Under the pieces are notes generated by a model, which saw nothing but the letters and a program-made list of their open reading frames with translations, was not told the origin of the DNA and did no database searches. From Chitinispirillaceae bacterium (GTDB taxonomy: Bacteria > Fibrobacterota > Chitinivibrionia > Chitinivibrionales > Chitinispirillaceae), in NCBI GenBank assembly GCA_016926315.1, contig JAFGOU010000129.1, positions 1-14,370 on the forward strand: DNA of 14,370 bases, given 5' to 3'. Position numbers and translations under genes: made by a program. Numbering within the stretch: position 1 is the first letter of the stretch; the number at the start of each line of letters is the position of its first letter. Positions 1 through 6,868 of this stretch are shown in pieces.

Positions 1-228
1 GGATTTCTTGTGCGGCTGCAGGAGGAAGGAGGCGGATGGGGAGAGATGCTCGGGCGGAACCTTTTCTCTTCAGACGGGGATGCCGGTATCGCGGTCTCCC
101 ACGTGCTGTTCGCGACCGTGGCGATTAATTCGTTGTCCGATTTTCTGTTCCCCGGATCCACGGGTTTGACGGTCGCCTATGACCCGCTGAGAAAACGGGC
201 GCAGACGTATTTAGGGGTCAGTTTTTAA
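1..228 (+). CDS. 3' end of a probable outer-membrane protein (5' end outside window)
   Basis: Frame 1 is open from the first base to a TAA at 226-228, giving about 75 residues of a C-terminus. The last stretch alternates polar and hydrophobic residues and ends in ...TYLGVSF, with a terminal Phe as in the final strand of many outer-membrane beta-barrels. This suggests an outer-membrane protein, but too little is present to name a family. A GTG at position 10 is possible, but it has no separate upstream context and the frame is open before it, so I treat the gene as running in from the left. The next gene on the same strand starts 83 bases downstream. The coding call is moderately sure; the barrel assignment is an inference from the C-terminus only. 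Confidence 0.5.
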   Translation, partial: GFLVRLQEEGGGWGEMLGRNLFSSDGDAGIAVSHVLFATVAINSLSDFLFPGSTGLTVAYDPLRKRAQTYLGVSF

Positions 229-251
229 GACGGAGAGAATATTTGTCTTGC

Positions 252-281
252 GGTAAAAGCGATCATTTAGTAGATTTTACC
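252..281. repeat. Inverted repeat GGTAAAA-N16-TTTTACC upstream of the small barrel gene
   Basis: GGTAAAA (252-258) is perfectly repeated in inverse orientation as TTTTACC (275-281), with a 16-base A/T-rich centre. It lies between the upstream stop codon and the ATG at 312, where an operator or a leader hairpin would be expected. A poor sigma70-like pair (TTGCGG, 17 bases, TAGATT) overlaps it. No matching known operator is recognised, and 7-base arms can occur by chance. Confidence 0.25.
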
Positions 282-311
282 AGCGCAGTATTTCAATGAA
301 AGGATCGCGTT

Positions 312-740
312 ATGAAAAACCGTTTTTCAGAAGTCGTCGCGGGCGCGGCGTTTCTTTTGACGGTGCTGACGGCCGACGCCGCGGAAGTCGCCGGGGGGTT
401 CATGATCGGAGAGCCGACCGGGTTCTCACTCAGGATCAACAAGTTTCCCGTCCTCTGTTTCGGCTGGTCGCTCCCGCATGATTACGTCTATGTGAACTGC
501 GATTACTGGCTCATTGACAAGCCGTTTCCCAACGAGGACAGGATTGACTGGTACCTCGGCGTCGGCGGGGCACTGGGCGCGGGCCATGAAGCGTTTTTAG
601 GCTGCCGCGTTCCGATAGGGATCAAGGGAATCATTGAGCGGAGGTTCGAGCTTTTCGGAGAGATCGCTCCGGGCGTGGCCATTGCGCCGGAGGTCGGATT
701 GTTCGCGAACGGCGGTATAGGGTTCAGGTATATATTCTGA
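312..740 (+). CDS. Small outer-membrane beta-barrel protein (DUF3996-like pattern)
   Basis: A 142-residue protein with a signal peptide: basic start MKNR, hydrophobic residues about 8-20, likely cleavage after the ADA at 21-23. The mature part is a run of short amphipathic strands: GGFMIGEPTGFSLRIN, a GVGGALG turn, GCRVPIGIKGII, FELFGEIAPGVAI, and a final GGIGFRYIF ending in Phe. From memory this order (GEPTG near the start, R-x-P-x-G in the middle, E-x-A-P, then GGIG-R-Y-F at the end) is that of the DUF3996-like small barrels frequent in Fibrobacterota-type genomes. The role is unknown and is probably structural in the outer membrane. The start is supported by AAGGA about 9 bases upstream of ATG. 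The gene has no apparent link to the pilus genes and is separated from the next gene by 222 bases containing a promoter. Confidence 0.75.
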   Translation: MKNRFSEVVAGAAFLLTVLTADAAEVAGGFMIGEPTGFSLRINKFPVLCFGWSLPHDYVYVNCDYWLIDKPFPNEDRIDWYLGVGGALGAGHEAFLGCRVPIGIKGIIERRFELFGEIAPGVAIAPEVGLFANGGIGFRYIF

Positions 741-881
741 CGTCAACTGATTATAAATATTTCAGTTCTCCAGAAGAGATGCTCGTTTTGATGGCGCCCG
801 CCCCACACCCGATTCATTGCCATTACTCAGAAAAGACGCGTGTTTATTGATTCTTTATACGCCGCCTTTTCTTCCCAACGC

Positions 882-910
882 TGGACGCGCGCAATAAATT
901 AAGATATAAT
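882..910 (+). promoter_or_regulatory. Sigma70-like promoter for the stand-alone PilT ATPase
   Basis: TGGACG (882-887) and a perfect TATAAT (905-910) are separated by 17 bases. The predicted transcription start is near 917, which leaves a leader of about 45 bases before the ATG at 963. The bases from 741 to 881 hold no gene that I can support. Confidence 0.55.
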
Positions 911-962
911 CATATCATGCTTGGATGACACCTTTCAGGGATTTATAACAGGATATTATATC

Positions 963-2090
963 ATGAACATCGATGCCTACCTGAAGTCTCTTATCGTCGA
1001 CGGCGTTTCAGACCTCCACTTCAAGACCGGACGTCCGCCCCTGCGGAGGATATTCGGCGTGGTCAAGCCCGCCGAATCGCCCGTGGTGGACGGGAAAACC
1101 GCGGAGGAGCTCGCCAGGCATTTCCTGGGTCCGCAGCTCTGGGAGCGGTTCCTGCAGAACCTCGAGATGGACATCGCGTACGCCATACCCGGTTTTGCGA
1201 GGTTCAGGGTAAATATCTACCGGCAGCGCGGGCTCATCTCAATAGCCATGAGGTTCATCCCTTTCAGGATACCCACGATGGAGGAGCTCGGCGTGCCGCC
1301 TATGGTCAAGGAGATAGCCATGTCAAACCGCGGGCTGGTCCTTGTCACCGGCATGAGCGGTTCCGGCAAGTCGTCGACGCTCGCGGCGATGATCGACCAC
1401 ATCAACGGCAACTGGCCGTGCCATATCATCACCATCGAGGACCCGATCGAGTTCCTCCACGAGGACCGGGTCGCCGTCATCAACCAGCGCGAAGTGGGCA
1501 TTGACACCATGGATTTCCATCACGCGCTCAGGTCGGCGCTCAGGCAGGACCCGGACGTCATTCTGGTCGGCGAGCTCCGCGACGGCGAGAGCATGGAGAT
1601 AGCCCTGCGCGCCGCCGAAACGGGGCACCTGGTCATGGGAACGCTGCATACCACGGACGCGAAGGAGACCATCGGCAGGTTCATCGACACGTTCCCTTCG
1701 CACCAGCAGCGCCAGGTGCGGATACAGCTCGCCTTCAACCTTCGCGCGGTCATCTCGCAGCGGCTCCTTGAGCGCGTTGACCAGAAGGGGCTCGCGCTTG
1801 CCGCCGAGGTCATGATCGTCAACGCGGCGATACGGGGCTATATCCTTGAATCCGACAAGCTGGGCGAGATACTCGAAAACATCCAGAAAGGCAAGGAGCA
1901 GTACGGGATGCAGAGCTTCGACCAGTCGATCATTGACCTTTACCGGAAAGGGCTCATCAGCCTTGACGAGGCCCTGAAGAACGCGACCAGTCCCACCGAC
2001 ATGAAACTCAAGCTCCGCCTGCATGAGTCCAGCACGCTGACCCTGCACAAGGAAGAGGAACAGCGGGGAAAATCCCCCTATCCCTATTAA
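963..2090 (+). CDS. pilT: PilT/PilU-family type IV pilus retraction ATPase (stand-alone paralogue)
   Basis: A cytoplasmic hexameric ATPase of the secretion-NTPase superfamily that would power or modulate pilus retraction. The protein has 375 residues: an N-terminal PAS-like domain (about 1-115, with SDLHFKTGRPP at 16-26), Walker A GMSGSGKSS at 130-138, an Asp box around DVILVGELRD (198-207), a His box TGHLVMGTLHTTD (220-232), and a C-terminal GMQSFDQSI segment around 315-323. The Walker A differs from the usual G-P-T-G-S-G-K-S by Met-Ser in place of Pro-Thr; the catalytic Gly-Lys-Ser is intact. It lacks the CxxC zinc motif of PilB, which makes it PilT/PilU-like. The ATG at 963 is preferred over a TTG at 921 because homologous proteins begin at the equivalent of MNIDAYLK and AGGA lies upstream. 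The C-terminus carries a polar tail (about 353-375). It is transcribed alone, opposite to the pilus locus, so it is probably an accessory motor to the pilT at 4350-5420. Confidence 0.9.
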   Translation: MNIDAYLKSLIVDGVSDLHFKTGRPPLRRIFGVVKPAESPVVDGKTAEELARHFLGPQLWERFLQNLEMDIAYAIPGFARFRVNIYRQRGLISIAMRFIPFRIPTMEELGVPPMVKEIAMSNRGLVLVTGMSGSGKSSTLAAMIDHINGNWPCHIITIEDPIEFLHEDRVAVINQREVGIDTMDFHHALRSALRQDPDVILVGELRDGESMEIALRAAETGHLVMGTLHTTDAKETIGRFIDTFPSHQQRQVRIQLAFNLRAVISQRLLERVDQKGLALAAEVMIVNAAIRGYILESDKLGEILENIQKGKEQYGMQSFDQSIIDLYRKGLISLDEALKNATSPTDMKLKLRLHESSTLTLHKEEEQRGKSPYPY

Positions 2091-2103
2091 ATCTCAGCCG
2101 TGG

Positions 2104-4257
2104 TCAGATTTCCGTCGTGGCGGCGATCACCTGTTCGATGTTGGTGTCGCCTTTGAGGGCGCACTTTATTCCCGAATTGCGCAGCGTCAGCATGCCTTCC
2201 TTTTCCGCCTGTTCGGAGATCTCCAGCGTTGACGCGTTTCTGAGAATGAGCTTGCGGATCTCCTTGGAGATGACGAGGAACTCGAAAAGGCCGATACGGC
2301 CGGAAAAGCCGGAGCCGTTGCAGGCGACGCACCCTTCGCCGTGGTAAAATTTCTGGGAAGGGTCTTTTTTCATACCGAGCTGGTCGAGGAGCTCTTTTTC
2401 AGGCTCGTACTGCGCCTTGCATTTCGTGCATATCCGCCGCACGAGGCGCTGGGCGATGATGAGGTTGAGCGACGAGGCGAGCAGCAGCGGCGGGATGCCG
2501 ATGTCGACGAACCGCGCGATGGTGCTTGCCGCGTCGTTGGTGTGCAGGGTGCTGAACACCAGGTGCCCTGTGAGCGCCATCTTGATGGCGATGTCGGCGG
2601 TCTCGTTGTCGCGGATTTCGCCGATGAGGATGACGTCCGGGTCCTGGCGGAGGATCGAGCGCAGCGCGCTCGCGAAGGTCAGGCCTATCTTGGTGTTGAC
2701 ATGCACCTGGTTGATGCCTGACATCTGGAATTCGACCGGGTCCTCCACGGTGATGATGTTCGTCGACACGTCCTTGATGGCCTGTATCGCCGAATAAAGC
2801 GTGGTCGATTTGCCGGAACCCGTGGGGCCGGTGACGATGATCATGCCGTAGGGCTTGGCGATCTGTTTCTTGAAGATCTCCAGGTCGTGGTCGTTGAACC
2901 CGAGGTTCGTGACGCTTTTTTCAAAAGCGTCCTTGTCGAGTATCCTCATGACCACTTTTTCGCCGAAGATGGTGGGAAGGATGGAAACGCGGATGTCAAC
3001 CTCCCGCTTGCCCATCTTGACGACCATGCGTCCGTCCTGCGGCAGGCGGCGTTCCGCTATATCAAGATTGGAGAGGATTTTTATCCGGGTCACGGCCGGC
3101 TGGTGCGACTGCTTGGGCGGCGACATGGCCTTGCGAAGGTCTCCGTCGATGCGGTAGCGGATGAGCAGGTCGTTTTCCTGCGGTTCTATATGTATGTCGC
3201 TCGCGCGTTCGCGCACGGCGTTCGCGAGAATCATGTTGACCAGCTTGACGACGCCGACATCGGCGCCGGCGGCCGCCATTTCGTCGAGGTTCACTTCCTC
3301 CTGTTTATCCTCGATGACTTCGACGCCTTCGTCAAGTTCCGCGAGCATGCTTGACGCGTCCTTGTGCGAGGAGATCTCGCGGTAAAACCGGTCGATGGAG
3401 GCGGTGAGGTCCGAGAGCTTTCCGAGCATCGGTTTGATGGTGAGCTCGGTGATGTCACGCAGGCTGTCGAGAAGACGCAGGTCAAGAACGTCGGTCATGG
3501 CCACCAGGAGCTCGTTATCGTTCTTCTCAAGCGCCACGCAGTTGTAGCGGCGCGCGACATGTTCGGGAATGAGCGCTACGACATCAACGCTTGCAGACGC
3601 GAACTGTTTGGCGGAAGCGACGGGGACTGACAGCTGGCTGGAGAGGAACTGAAGTTTCTGGTCGTCGTCGATATAGCCGAGTTCGACGCAGACGTCACCG
3701 AGACGTTTGCCGGACAATTTCTGGGCCTCGAGCGCCTTTTTGAGCTGCACGGCGTCAATCAGCTTGTTCTGCACGAGGATCTCGCCGAACGCGAGCGCTT
3801 TTTTCCGGCCGAAGTCGCCCCGCGGGCCCTCACGCTGTCTGGCGAGCTTTGCGCCGGCCACATGCATCATGACCGTTCTGGCGAACTGTTCGGGAAGCTG
3901 CGGAAGGTAGATGACGGCATCGGTCGCGAATTCGTCCGCGCGCGGGTTAATGACCGCGCGTTCGGTTTCGAACACGAGGGCGAGGATGATCGGTATCTTG
4001 CGCACCAGCTTGAGCGTCGCAAGGTCCTTGACGTACGTGTCGATATCCACCGATTTGTCGAAAAGCACGCAGGCGATGTCGCACCAGAGCTGGTCACGGT
4101 GGGCGGGCCCGGCTTTTACGAAGCGGAGCGATGTGTCGGCCGACAGCGGATTGAAGAACGAGGCCACCTCTTTCATGCGCGAATCGTTATAGCTGTACAG
4201 CGCGAGAGTGATCTGCTGTGCTGCGGTTTCGGCTGCTGTGCTGGTTTCTGGTGCCAT
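2104..4257 (-). CDS. pilB: PilB type IV pilus extension ATPase with an extra N-terminal receiver-like domain
   Basis: Cytoplasmic motor that drives pilin polymerisation through PilC. At 717 residues it is about 140 longer than typical PilB. Residues about 16-138 look like a degenerate response-regulator receiver fold: a strand plus N24-D25, D67 after a third strand, IPIILALVF (88-96), a GAxx-like segment at 108-118, and no conserved Lys near 119. Next is a T2SSE_N/MshEN domain (about 150-295) with two 24-residue c-di-GMP-type motifs at 156-179 and 185-208, joined by a 5-residue spacer. The first motif starts with Ala instead of Arg; the second keeps RLG. The ATPase core has GPTGSGKST (477-485), an Asp box DVILIGEIRD (541-550), a His box TGHLVFSTLHTND (563-575), and a four-Cys zinc site C610, C613, C643, C646. 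There is no ribosome-binding site before the ATG; a promoter lies 8 bases upstream instead. The gene is last in the - strand locus and converges on the + strand PilT ATPase with 13 bases between. Confidence 0.95.
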   Translation of the reverse strand: MAPETSTAAETAAQQITLALYSYNDSRMKEVASFFNPLSADTSLRFVKAGPAHRDQLWCDIACVLFDKSVDIDTYVKDLATLKLVRKIPIILALVFETERAVINPRADEFATDAVIYLPQLPEQFARTVMMHVAGAKLARQREGPRGDFGRKKALAFGEILVQNKLIDAVQLKKALEAQKLSGKRLGDVCVELGYIDDDQKLQFLSSQLSVPVASAKQFASASVDVVALIPEHVARRYNCVALEKNDNELLVAMTDVLDLRLLDSLRDITELTIKPMLGKLSDLTASIDRFYREISSHKDASSMLAELDEGVEVIEDKQEEVNLDEMAAAGADVGVVKLVNMILANAVRERASDIHIEPQENDLLIRYRIDGDLRKAMSPPKQSHQPAVTRIKILSNLDIAERRLPQDGRMVVKMGKREVDIRVSILPTIFGEKVVMRILDKDAFEKSVTNLGFNDHDLEIFKKQIAKPYGMIIVTGPTGSGKSTTLYSAIQAIKDVSTNIITVEDPVEFQMSGINQVHVNTKIGLTFASALRSILRQDPDVILIGEIRDNETADIAIKMALTGHLVFSTLHTNDAASTIARFVDIGIPPLLLASSLNLIIAQRLVRRICTKCKAQYEPEKELLDQLGMKKDPSQKFYHGEGCVACNGSGFSGRIGLFEFLVISKEIRKLILRNASTLEISEQAEKEGMLTLRNSGIKCALKGDTNIEQVIAATTEI

Positions 4258-4265
4258 GATAAAAA

Positions 4266-4293
4266 ATTATAACGCGCGGACACGGTTGTTCAA
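4266..4293 (-). promoter_or_regulatory. Sigma70-like promoter directly in front of pilB (nearly leaderless)
   Basis: On the - strand, TTGAAC (4288-4293) and a perfect TATAAT (4266-4271) are separated by 16 bases. Only 8 bases lie between the -10 box and the pilB ATG (4257), so transcription would begin within about 0-3 bases of the start codon. No Shine-Dalgarno sequence is present in front of this ATG, which fits a leaderless message. pilB could also be read through from pilT. Confidence 0.5.
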
Positions 4294-4321
4294 GAGCGCC
4301 GTTGCGAAAGCTTGCGCGGAC

Positions 4322-4343
4322 TGCCTGCCGCGGGCGGCAGGCA
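4322..4343 (-). terminator. 9-bp GC hairpin just after the pilT stop, no U tract
   Basis: TGCCTGCCG (4322-4330) and CGGCAGGCA (4335-4343) form perfect 9-base arms around a 4-base loop, 6 bases downstream of the pilT stop (4350-4352) in the direction of transcription. There is no run of T after it, so intrinsic termination would be weak. It may instead protect the 3' end of the upstream transcript, or mark the boundary to the separate pilB promoter. Confidence 0.4.
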
Positions 4344-4349
4344 CGGCGA

Positions 4350-5420
4350 TTACTGCTGCAGCAGGACCTTTCGAAAATCGTCCTTGTCCGGACTCGAGGC
4401 AAACGCGTCGTCTTCGGTGACATGCCCGGCCTGGACGAGCGCGACCAGGGACTGGTTGATGGTCTGCATGCCGAATTTAGCCCCGAGCATGATCTGGTTG
4501 TCGATATGCTGCAGTTTGTTTTCGCGGACAAGCGACTTGATGGCGGGCGTGGCGATCATGATCTCGAGCGCGAGGATCACGCTTCCGCCGATCTTCGGCA
4601 GCAGGATCTGGGAAAGCACGCCCTGGATGCACATGGAAAGCTGGGTGCGTATCTGCTGCTGTTTGTCGCCGGGAAACACGTCAACGATGCGGGCAAGGGT
4701 CTGCGAACACGAGTTGGTGTGCAGCGTGGCGAAGCAGAGATGGCCGGTCTCCGCAATGGTCAGGGCCGCCTGTATGGACTCCGGGTCGCGCATCTCGCCG
4801 AGGAGCACCACGTCGGGGTTCTGGCGGAGGATGCTCTTGAGCGCGCTGTTGAACGATTTGGTGTCGGAAGAGACTTCCCGCTGGTCAACGGTCGCCTTTT
4901 TATGGTGGTGCAGGTATTCTATAGGGTCTTCGATCGTGATGATGTGGATGGGGAACTTGTCGTTGATGCGGTCGATCATGGCCGCCAGCGTGGTTGATTT
5001 TCCGGAACCGGTCGGTCCGGTGACGAGTACCAGGCCGTTGGGACGTTCCGAAAGCTCCCTGACCACCGGGGGGAGGCCGAGATCGTCAAAGGTCATGATG
5101 TCAAAAGCGATGCGGCGGAATGCCGCCGACACGACGCCGCGCTGCATGAAAACATTGACACGGAAACGGGCCATGTGCTCGAGACCGACGGAGAAATCGA
5201 CCTCCCATTCGTCCTCAAGCTTTTTCTGCTGGTTCTCGTTCATGATCTGGTAGGCAAGGTCCTTGGATTTCTCCGGAGTCAGGGAAGGGACCTCTATGGA
5301 GACGAGTTTCTTGCTGATGCGGATCTGCGGCGGTTTCCCCACGCTGAGAAGAAGGTCGGTGGAATTGGACTGGACAAGGATTGAAAGGAGGTCTTTTATA
5401 TGATAGTTGTCGGACGCCAT
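4350..5420 (-). CDS. pilT: PilT type IV pilus retraction ATPase
   Basis: Cytoplasmic ATPase that depolymerises the pilus. The protein has 356 residues, the usual PilT length: an N-terminal PAS-like domain (about 1-115, STDLLLSVGKPP at 20-31), Walker A GPTGSGKST (135-143), ITIEDPIEY (161-169), an Asp box PDVVLLGEMRD (202-212), a His box TGHLCFATLHTN (225-236), and PAIKSLVRE (292-300). The last of these matches the AIRNLIRE retraction motif of PilT. The C-terminal GMQTINQSL is also typical. The ATG at 5420 is chosen by homology (MASDNYHIKDLL); a GGAG lies 13 bases upstream, which is rather far. A TTG at 5477 preceded directly by GAGGAG is possible but would add an unrelated 19-residue leader. 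It lies 79 bases after pilQ and 92 before pilB. Confidence 0.93.
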   Translation of the reverse strand: MASDNYHIKDLLSILVQSNSTDLLLSVGKPPQIRISKKLVSIEVPSLTPEKSKDLAYQIMNENQQKKLEDEWEVDFSVGLEHMARFRVNVFMQRGVVSAAFRRIAFDIMTFDDLGLPPVVRELSERPNGLVLVTGPTGSGKSTTLAAMIDRINDKFPIHIITIEDPIEYLHHHKKATVDQREVSSDTKSFNSALKSILRQNPDVVLLGEMRDPESIQAALTIAETGHLCFATLHTNSCSQTLARIVDVFPGDKQQQIRTQLSMCIQGVLSQILLPKIGGSVILALEIMIATPAIKSLVRENKLQHIDNQIMLGAKFGMQTINQSLVALVQAGHVTEDDAFASSPDKDDFRKVLLQQ

Positions 5421-5499
5421 GGTTACGGACGATCTCCCGTCTGGTGTGGGTAACGTGCCTGGGCGCTGAACGGTCAACTCCTCAGCATGCGGCGGCCGG

Positions 5500-6843
5500 T
5501 CACTCGGCGCCGGTTTCCGCCGGGGCCTCCTGACCTTCGTTCTGGTCCTGCTGCTCCATATTCAAGCCGGATTTTTTCTCAATGGCGATGGTGTCAAGCA
5601 GGATCTTCGGCGTGACTTCGATGATGAGGTTCTTTTTAGTCGTGATGTCCGATCGGTGCTGGAAAAGCTTCCCGATGAGCGGTATGTCGCCGAGGATCGG
5701 CAGTTTGGTGACCGAGGAGCTTTTTTCCTCATCAAGGAGGCCCGCCAGAAAAATGGTCTGGCCGTCCTCGACGCGTACGGTCGTTTTCGCCTTGCGCACA
5801 CGCGTCTGGGGCATGTCCTGGTTCGTGCCGACCCAGTTAACGATGTTCGAGACTTCGGGTTCGAGCTGGAGGGTGACCTGCCTTTTTTCGTTGACGTGCG
5901 GGGTCATGGTCAGCAGAACGCCGATGTTCTCCTTCTGTATGTTCATGTTGGCGCCGCCGCCCATGCCTCCCATGTTGTAGGCCTGGATCGTGTACGGGAC
6001 GACGTCGCCGATGTGAAGGGAAGCTTCGCGGTTGTTGGTGGTGGTGATTTTCGAGTTCATGAGGATACGGGCATCGTTGTTTGAGACCATCATGTCCAGC
6101 GCGACGTTGAAACTGAGCGGCTGAAGCGTGAAGTCCTCGCTGTTGTAACCGCGCTGCAGCGACACCTCGTCGTGGGAAAGCCCGGTACGGAACGGCAGAA
6201 GCGACGACCAGTTGATGCCGTAATCTTTCATCCTGTCCATCGACACTTCGATGATGCGCGTGTCGAGCATGACGAGGATATGCGGCTGGTCTATCGACTT
6301 GACGATGCGCTCGATTTCGTTGATGATGCGCGGACTGGTGAAACACACGAGACGGTTCCCGCCCTTGTCGACCTTGATGAATTTGGTCAGATCGGCAAGC
6401 ATGGCGGCCGTTTCCTGGGCCTCCGCGTATTTGAGCGCCACGACGTATCCCTGCTGGCCGACCTCGCCTTTCAGCCTTTCGGTTTCGGCGATGAGCACTG
6501 AGTTGCCGATGATCTCGTAGGAAAGCCCCGCGGCGCGCACGACGAGGTCTATGGCAAGATCAACCGGCGTCCGGTTGAGGATGATGGTGATTTTTTCTTT
6601 GTAAACTCCCTCGCCGGTGACGAAGTTCATGCCGGAACGGTCGGCGAGGATCTTGAGGATCTCGGAGAGGCTGGCGTCCTGCGCCCGCATGGAAATGGGG
6701 AGCTTGAGCCGCGGGTTCACGTCGGCGGTAATGATGGGGGAGTTTTTGCCTGCAGTCGCGGCGTAGTCCTGAGCGTAGGACGGGAAGACACAGAGGACGG
6801 CGCATGCGGCCGCCGCGGCGATGCGAACGTAGGTACGGTTCAC
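5500..6843 (-). CDS. pilQ: PilQ type IV pilus secretin (minimal, AMIN-less)
   Basis: Outer-membrane secretin ring through which the pilus exits. The protein has 447 residues. Signal peptide is 1-24 (hydrophobic 8-20, cleavage after PSYA). An STN/N0-type domain follows at about 48-119, with LSEILKILADRSGMNFV as its hallmark. An N1/KH-like domain is at about 131-187 (GYVVALKYAEAQETAAML). The secretin domain spans about 190-415, with GDVVPY (279-284), the gate region with GGMGGG (292-297), LPILGDIPLIGKLF (381-394) and NLIIEVTPKIL (405-415). It is much shorter than proteobacterial PilQ because no peptidoglycan-binding AMIN domains precede the STN domain. The C-terminal tail (about 420-447) is Gln/Glu-rich. 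Translation starts at GTG with a strong AGGAGG 6 bases upstream. It lies 25 bases after pilP. Confidence 0.93.
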   Translation of the reverse strand: MNRTYVRIAAAAACAVLCVFPSYAQDYAATAGKNSPIITADVNPRLKLPISMRAQDASLSEILKILADRSGMNFVTGEGVYKEKITIILNRTPVDLAIDLVVRAAGLSYEIIGNSVLIAETERLKGEVGQQGYVVALKYAEAQETAAMLADLTKFIKVDKGGNRLVCFTSPRIINEIERIVKSIDQPHILVMLDTRIIEVSMDRMKDYGINWSSLLPFRTGLSHDEVSLQRGYNSEDFTLQPLSFNVALDMMVSNNDARILMNSKITTTNNREASLHIGDVVPYTIQAYNMGGMGGGANMNIQKENIGVLLTMTPHVNEKRQVTLQLEPEVSNIVNWVGTNQDMPQTRVRKAKTTVRVEDGQTIFLAGLLDEEKSSSVTKLPILGDIPLIGKLFQHRSDITTKKNLIIEVTPKILLDTIAIEKKSGLNMEQQDQNEGQEAPAETGAE

Positions 6844-6849
6844 GACAAT

Positions 6850-6855
6850 CCTCCT
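6850..6855 (-). promoter_or_regulatory. Ribosome-binding site deciding the GTG start of pilQ
   Basis: AGGAGG on the - strand, 6 bases before GTG at 6841-6843. It fixes the start of PilQ immediately before its signal peptide; no ATG start fits. Confidence 0.8.
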
Positions 6856-6868
6856 GAGGAAAAAGGTA

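Noticed and set aside
296..481. A 61-codon + strand frame overlapping the small barrel gene
   Set aside because: Arg-rich out-of-frame reading of the signal-peptide gene at 312-740, which has a better ribosome-binding site and a coherent protein.
1323..2048. A 241-codon open frame on the - strand antisense to the stand-alone PilT ATPase
   Set aside because: The other strand encodes a clear ATPase with all motifs; the antisense frame is Arg/Glu/Asp/Val-rich with no domain or start signal.
2065..2077. Small GGGGA-AAA-TCCCC stem near the end of the + strand PilT gene
   Set aside because: Only 5 bp, inside the coding region and not followed by a T run, so not a terminator.
4312..5253. Long open frame on the + strand antisense to pilT
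   Set aside because: A shadow of the GC-rich pilT coding frame; its translation has the Ser/Arg-rich composition of antisense reading and no recognisable domain.
4350..5477. Type II secretion system instead of type IV pilus
   Set aside because: The presence of PilT-type retraction ATPases, PilM/N/O/P order and short-leader prepilins points to a type IVa pilus; no GspG-K pseudopilin set or GspL/M was seen.
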